Assembly (NCBI RefSeq): GCF_014653175.1 | Contig: NZ_BNAG01000004.1 | Span: forward strand, 248,001 to 312,000 | Direction: 5' to 3' | DNA length: 64,000 nt | Origin: Roseivirga thermotolerans | GTDB taxonomy: Bacteria; Bacteroidota; Bacteroidia; Cytophagales; Cyclobacteriaceae | Shown here: positions 62,201 to 64,000 of the stretch, piece by piece | Layout of the letters: each line of letters opens with the position of its first letter | Position numbering within the stretch: the first letter of the stretch is position 1 | The notes under the pieces: generated by a model | Database searches by the model: none | Seen by the model: only the letters and a program-made list of their open reading frames with translations | What the model was told of the DNA's origin: nothing | Position numbers and translations under genes: made by a program

Positions 62201-62253
62201 AATTGAAAAGCCGCTTCGAAGCAATTAAGAAAGAATTTGAGTCGCTTAAGTAG
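59218..62253 (+). CDS. Exported Asp-box/BNR propeller protein (sortilin-like repeats)
   Basis: A 1011-residue protein from ATG 59218 (signal MKIRHLIITCLAVFSSVGLQAQ); the longer frame overlaps the YhiN-like gene. At least ten Asp-box motifs (S/T-x-D-x-G-x-T-W) are visible: KTDDYGMTW, KSTDAGKTW, KTVDGGKSW, KSTDGGVNW, RSDNRGESW, KSTDGGKTW, KTTDDGKTW, VTRDGGKTW, KTEDYGQTW, SFNDGKNW. These make a ten-bladed-type propeller like Vps10/sortilin or GH74. The last 280 residues include a beta-sandwich-like part and a coiled-coil (about 880-940). Its stop overlaps the next gene by 1 bp (TAGTG). Ligand unknown, perhaps peptides. Confidence 0.92.
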   Translation: MKIRHLIITCLAVFSSVGLQAQDLQGILKNYEFRNVGPLRGGRVTAVAGVASQPSVFYMGATGGGVWKTDDYGMTWNNVSDGYFSTPSIGAISVYQKDPNIIYVGTGSDGLRSNVITGKGMYKSTDAGKTWEFIGLKETGQIGAVEIHPDNPNVVYVAAIGKAFGKNEERGVFKTVDGGKSWQKVLYHSDSVGFSDLELAPDDPNTIYAGAWRAERKPWTIISGSSEGGVYKSTDGGVNWTKLTNGLPTRLIGKIDFAVSAAKPERVYANIEASDDQGGLYRSDNRGESWEFVSDNSNLTNRPFYYTNIYANPKNADVVFNSALRFLKSTDGGKTWRSVSTPHGDNHDIWINPNDTSIWIQANDGGANVTLNNGRTWSTQFNQPTAELYQVEVDDQYPYWLYAGQQDNYSTIAVPSMPTESVQSGSNAFIINTGGCETGPAVPKPGNPNIVYSNCKGRFGVYDKRTGQELQYYVGATNIYGHNPKDLKFRFQRVAPIHVSPHNPDVVYHTSQYVHKTTDDGKTWEIISPDLTAFEADKQVVPGEPITRDVTGEEYYSTIYAIRESTLQEGLIWVGANDGPVHVTRDGGKTWTNVTPDMPKGGRVDAVEPSPHNPAKAYVAVLRYQLDNDFSPYIYKTEDYGQTWELLTPGNNGIPADYPTRVVREDPEKEGVLYAGTEFGLFVSFNDGKNWQAFNNNLPVTPITDIKVHNDDLVMSTMGRGFWILDNIISLRELADVKDYQAYLFDLKDGIRNRMRASSDYNGPEYPSMGVTIDYYIKDQDQPVKLEIVNSEGQVVRSFVNGRPSPPVDRERDMSTEFSEPPAAGGLPNKQGINRYVWNMRHAGGWSENPRRSYLGNGPMVSNGTYTARLTVGDQVMEEQFKVVLDPRGSLVNDDDVAEQERLALEIQSFADEVAQLVATVAKAREDLQNSLETEKASKRAQRKKEQLDAIYYQLVTPPGTYMQPMLQSQTGYLSSMIGRADQRPGQDAYERFEELKSRFEAIKKEFESLK

Positions 62254-63656
62254 TGGCCGATAAGTCAATCAATAGGCTCCGTTTTAGCTTTCCACACCCA
62301 GTGGTAATGCTCTTCGGGATTTTAGTGCTCACAGCTTTGATGAGCTATCTAATACCCGCAGGAGTTTTTGATAGAGAAATAATTGATGGCAGGAGCCGGG
62401 TAATTCCCGGCTCTTATCATACCATAGACCCTACACCATTATCATTCCTCGATACTTTTCTGGCAATTCCCGGAGGTTTTGCCTCTGCTATTCCCATCAT
62501 ATTTGTGGTGCTTTCTTCGGGCATTATGTTCGGCATGTTAGAGAAGTCTGGCATGATCGAAAACGCGGTTGGTAGTTTTGTTAAAAGGCTGGGAGTGGAG
62601 AGAAGGTTGCTGGTTGTGGTGCTTCTAACTTACTTATATGGCTGTTTAGGAATCTTTATTGGGTATGAAAGCAATATTGCCCTTATTCCGCTTGCGGCCA
62701 TTACTTCTCTTGCACTTGGTGGAGATCTTATACTGGCCGCTGGTATATCTGTTGGAGCGGTTACGGTGGGTTTTGGGTTGTCTCCGGTAAATCCTTATAC
62801 CGTAGGAACAGGGCATACACTGGCACAAATGCCTATGTTTTCCGGATGGTTATTGCGACTTATTCTCTGTTTGGTGGCTTTAACGGTGTTAGCCTATTTT
62901 AACCTGCGGTACTTTAAAGAGATAATTAAGGAACCTGAGAAATCGCTCTCTCTTGGTATAGACACCAGCGGTTTAAAGCTTTCAAAACCTTTGCATACCT
63001 ATGCCATGAGCACCAACAACTGGCTGGTGCTTTGGGCTTTTGTTTTAGGCATGATAGTTATGCTCTATGGGGTTTTTAAGTGGCACTGGTACATCAATGA
63101 AATTTCTGCCATGTTCATAATCATTTCTATTGTGGCAGGATTGCTATCGCGAATTAGCGGTAAAACTATTGGTGAGACCACCTTGCGATCGGTAGCGGTT
63201 GTGGCACCCGGGGCGTTTATGGTAGGCTTAGCCACCAGCATTAAGGTGGCCATGGAAATGGCCAATATTTCAGACACCATAGCCTTTAATCTTTCAGAAG
63301 GTCTTAAAGAATTGCCGCTTTATGCCAGTGCTCTGGCTATGTCAGGTTCGCAATGTGTCATTAATTTTTTCATACCTTCCGGCAGTGGGTAGGCCTTGGC
63401 TACTTTGCCCATAATGTTGCCTTTAGGAGATGTTTTGGGGCTTACCCGACAGTCCACAATTCTTGCCTTTCAGATTGGGTATGGTGTAACCAACCTGATC
63501 AATCCCACTCTCGGGGGGCTTATTGCTATGCTGGCTATGTGCAGAATTCCTTTCGACAAATGGATACGTTTTATCGCTCCGGTTGTAGGGCTGGTACTGC
63601 TTATGGCCTGGATTGGACTGAGCGTGTCGGTGGCCATTCATTGGGGGCCTGCCTAA
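62253..63656 (+). pseudogene. YfcC-family membrane transporter, interrupted by in-frame TAG
   Basis: The frame begins at GTG 62253, coupled to the previous stop, and runs as a YfcC/C4-dicarboxylate-uptake-type membrane protein for 379 residues. A TAG codon at 63390-63392 interrupts it within FIPSGSG, where the family usually has FIPSGSGQA. The same frame then continues ALATLPIMLPLGDVLGLTRQ for 87 codons to a natural stop at 63656. Restoring one codon (CAG to TAG is a single C-to-T change) gives 467 residues, a normal family length. Likely substrate of homologues: dipeptides, arginine or dicarboxylates; here uncertain. The stop could also be a sequencing error or be read through. Confidence 0.88.
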
Positions 63657-63767
63657 AATTACCTTCGCTTTGCGACCGTTTGCAAAACCAAGGATTGTAC
63701 TAATTTAGGCCACCGATTGACCAGCCAATGGCTGGCCGCATCGACAAACCTTGACTTACCGAACCTT

Positions 63768-64000
63768 ATGCGTATGACCGTTGAAGAAATATTGTCTAAA
63801 CTGGTGTCTTTTCCCGTCTTAGGAGGAGAAAGTAACCTTTCTATCATTCATTGGATACAGGAATACATAGAAAGCCATGGGGTGAAAACCACGTTGGTGC
63901 CGAATCCTGAAGGCACAAAAGCTTCATTACATTGTAGGATTGGGCCCGCAGTAGACGGTGGGGTCATCCTATCCGGTCATACCGATGTGGTTCCTGTAGA
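63768..64000 (+). CDS. M20-family metallo-deacylase, N-terminal part (ArgE/DapE/CPG2-like)
   Basis: The frame starts at ATG 63768 and runs off the window edge (77 codons seen). It reads MRMTVEEILSKLVSFPVLGG..SNLSIIHWIQEY.., then GGVILSGHTDVVPV, the strand carrying the first metal-binding His and Asp of M20 enzymes (acetylornithine deacetylase and relatives). A deacetylase or dipeptidase role follows from the family. It lies downstream of the Asp-box and transporter genes, which may supply peptide or N-acyl substrates. Confidence 0.88.
   Translation, partial: MRMTVEEILSKLVSFPVLGGESNLSIIHWIQEYIESHGVKTTLVPNPEGTKASLHCRIGPAVDGGVILSGHTDVVPV

Noticed and set aside
63390-63392. Recoded amber codon (pyrrolysine or programmed readthrough)
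   Set aside because: The family has a plain Gln at this site, so a point mutation is simpler and no stimulatory structure was seen; it remains listed as a finding for base-level checking.

Overview
The window looks like chromosomal DNA of a Bacteroidota bacterium, probably a free-living Cytophagales-type heterotroph (inference). The clade markers are three LytTR regulators (two paired with LytS-like kinases, one membrane-embedded), a DUF5916/CBM9 surface protein, a DUF5117-type zinc metalloprotease, tandem exported amidohydrolases, a menaquinone gene (menC), and few Shine-Dalgarno sequences. I see no rRNA, tRNA, CRISPR array, prophage or insertion sequence. Coding density is high and most genes sit in short operons, often with ATGA start/stop overlaps.

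Layout. 1-6.4 kb (minus): a partial Tiki/EreA/ChaN-like exported protein, an alpha/beta hydrolase, a DinB protein, a coupled trio (membrane protein, TlpA-like thioredoxin, CarboxypepD_reg protein) and a membrane LytTR regulator. 6.5-9.0 kb: mnmE, then a 1.1 kb non-coding stretch holding a nested tandem repeat (88/89 bp halves, 177 bp units, 355 bp double units). 9.0-14 kb (minus): a complete metal-ion ABC uptake operon led by a DtxR/MntR-type regulator. One of its two permeases carries a second, apparently complete DtxR module at its C-terminus, and two TTTAG-N6-CTAAA dyads lie upstream. 14-22 kb: a glycosyltransferase, dapD with a strong terminator, a TPR lipoprotein, a membrane-anchored NUC1-type nuclease, and an 1161-residue TolB-propeller/amidohydrolase fusion. 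21.7-24.4 kb: a tautomerase-SDR-NTF2 operon beside a Crp/Fnr regulator with a CRP-like palindrome between them, then a small lipoprotein.

24.4-31.6 kb (minus): an M28 peptidase, NTF2-like and VOC proteins, and three overlapping amidohydrolase genes of which only the middle one keeps metal-binding histidines. 31.8-35.6 kb (plus): a TPR-sensor histidine kinase with LytTR partner and a PKD/LamG surface protein. 35.8-44.6 kb: a zinc metalloprotease, a sterol-desaturase family enzyme, pcm, ribE-menC, and the CBM9/DUF5916 protein. 44.8-48.8 kb: a second LytS/LytTR pair, a HAD hydrolase, and an ArsR-DUF6428-ArsC-like operon with no arsenite exporter in view. 48.9-56.6 kb: a KefB-type antiporter and an oxidative pentose phosphate/gluconate block (pgl, zwf, gnd, gntP-like permease, gntK). 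56.6-64 kb: an OmpA-like protein, an exported DinB protein, a YhiN-like flavoprotein, a large Asp-box propeller protein, a YfcC-family transporter broken by an in-frame TAG, and the start of an M20 (ArgE/DapE-like) deacylase.

How the genes work together. The oxidative pentose phosphate block lets glucose-6-phosphate and imported gluconate both feed 6-phosphogluconate and NADPH production. The many exported peptidases and amidohydrolases suggest a lifestyle built on peptide or amide scavenging. The metal operon appears self-regulated at two levels: a soluble repressor and a permease-tethered one. No large undescribed defence or mobile system is evident. The most unusual items are the permease-DtxR fusion, the amidohydrolase trio with two probable pseudo-enzymes, the nested repeat array and the nonsense-broken transporter.
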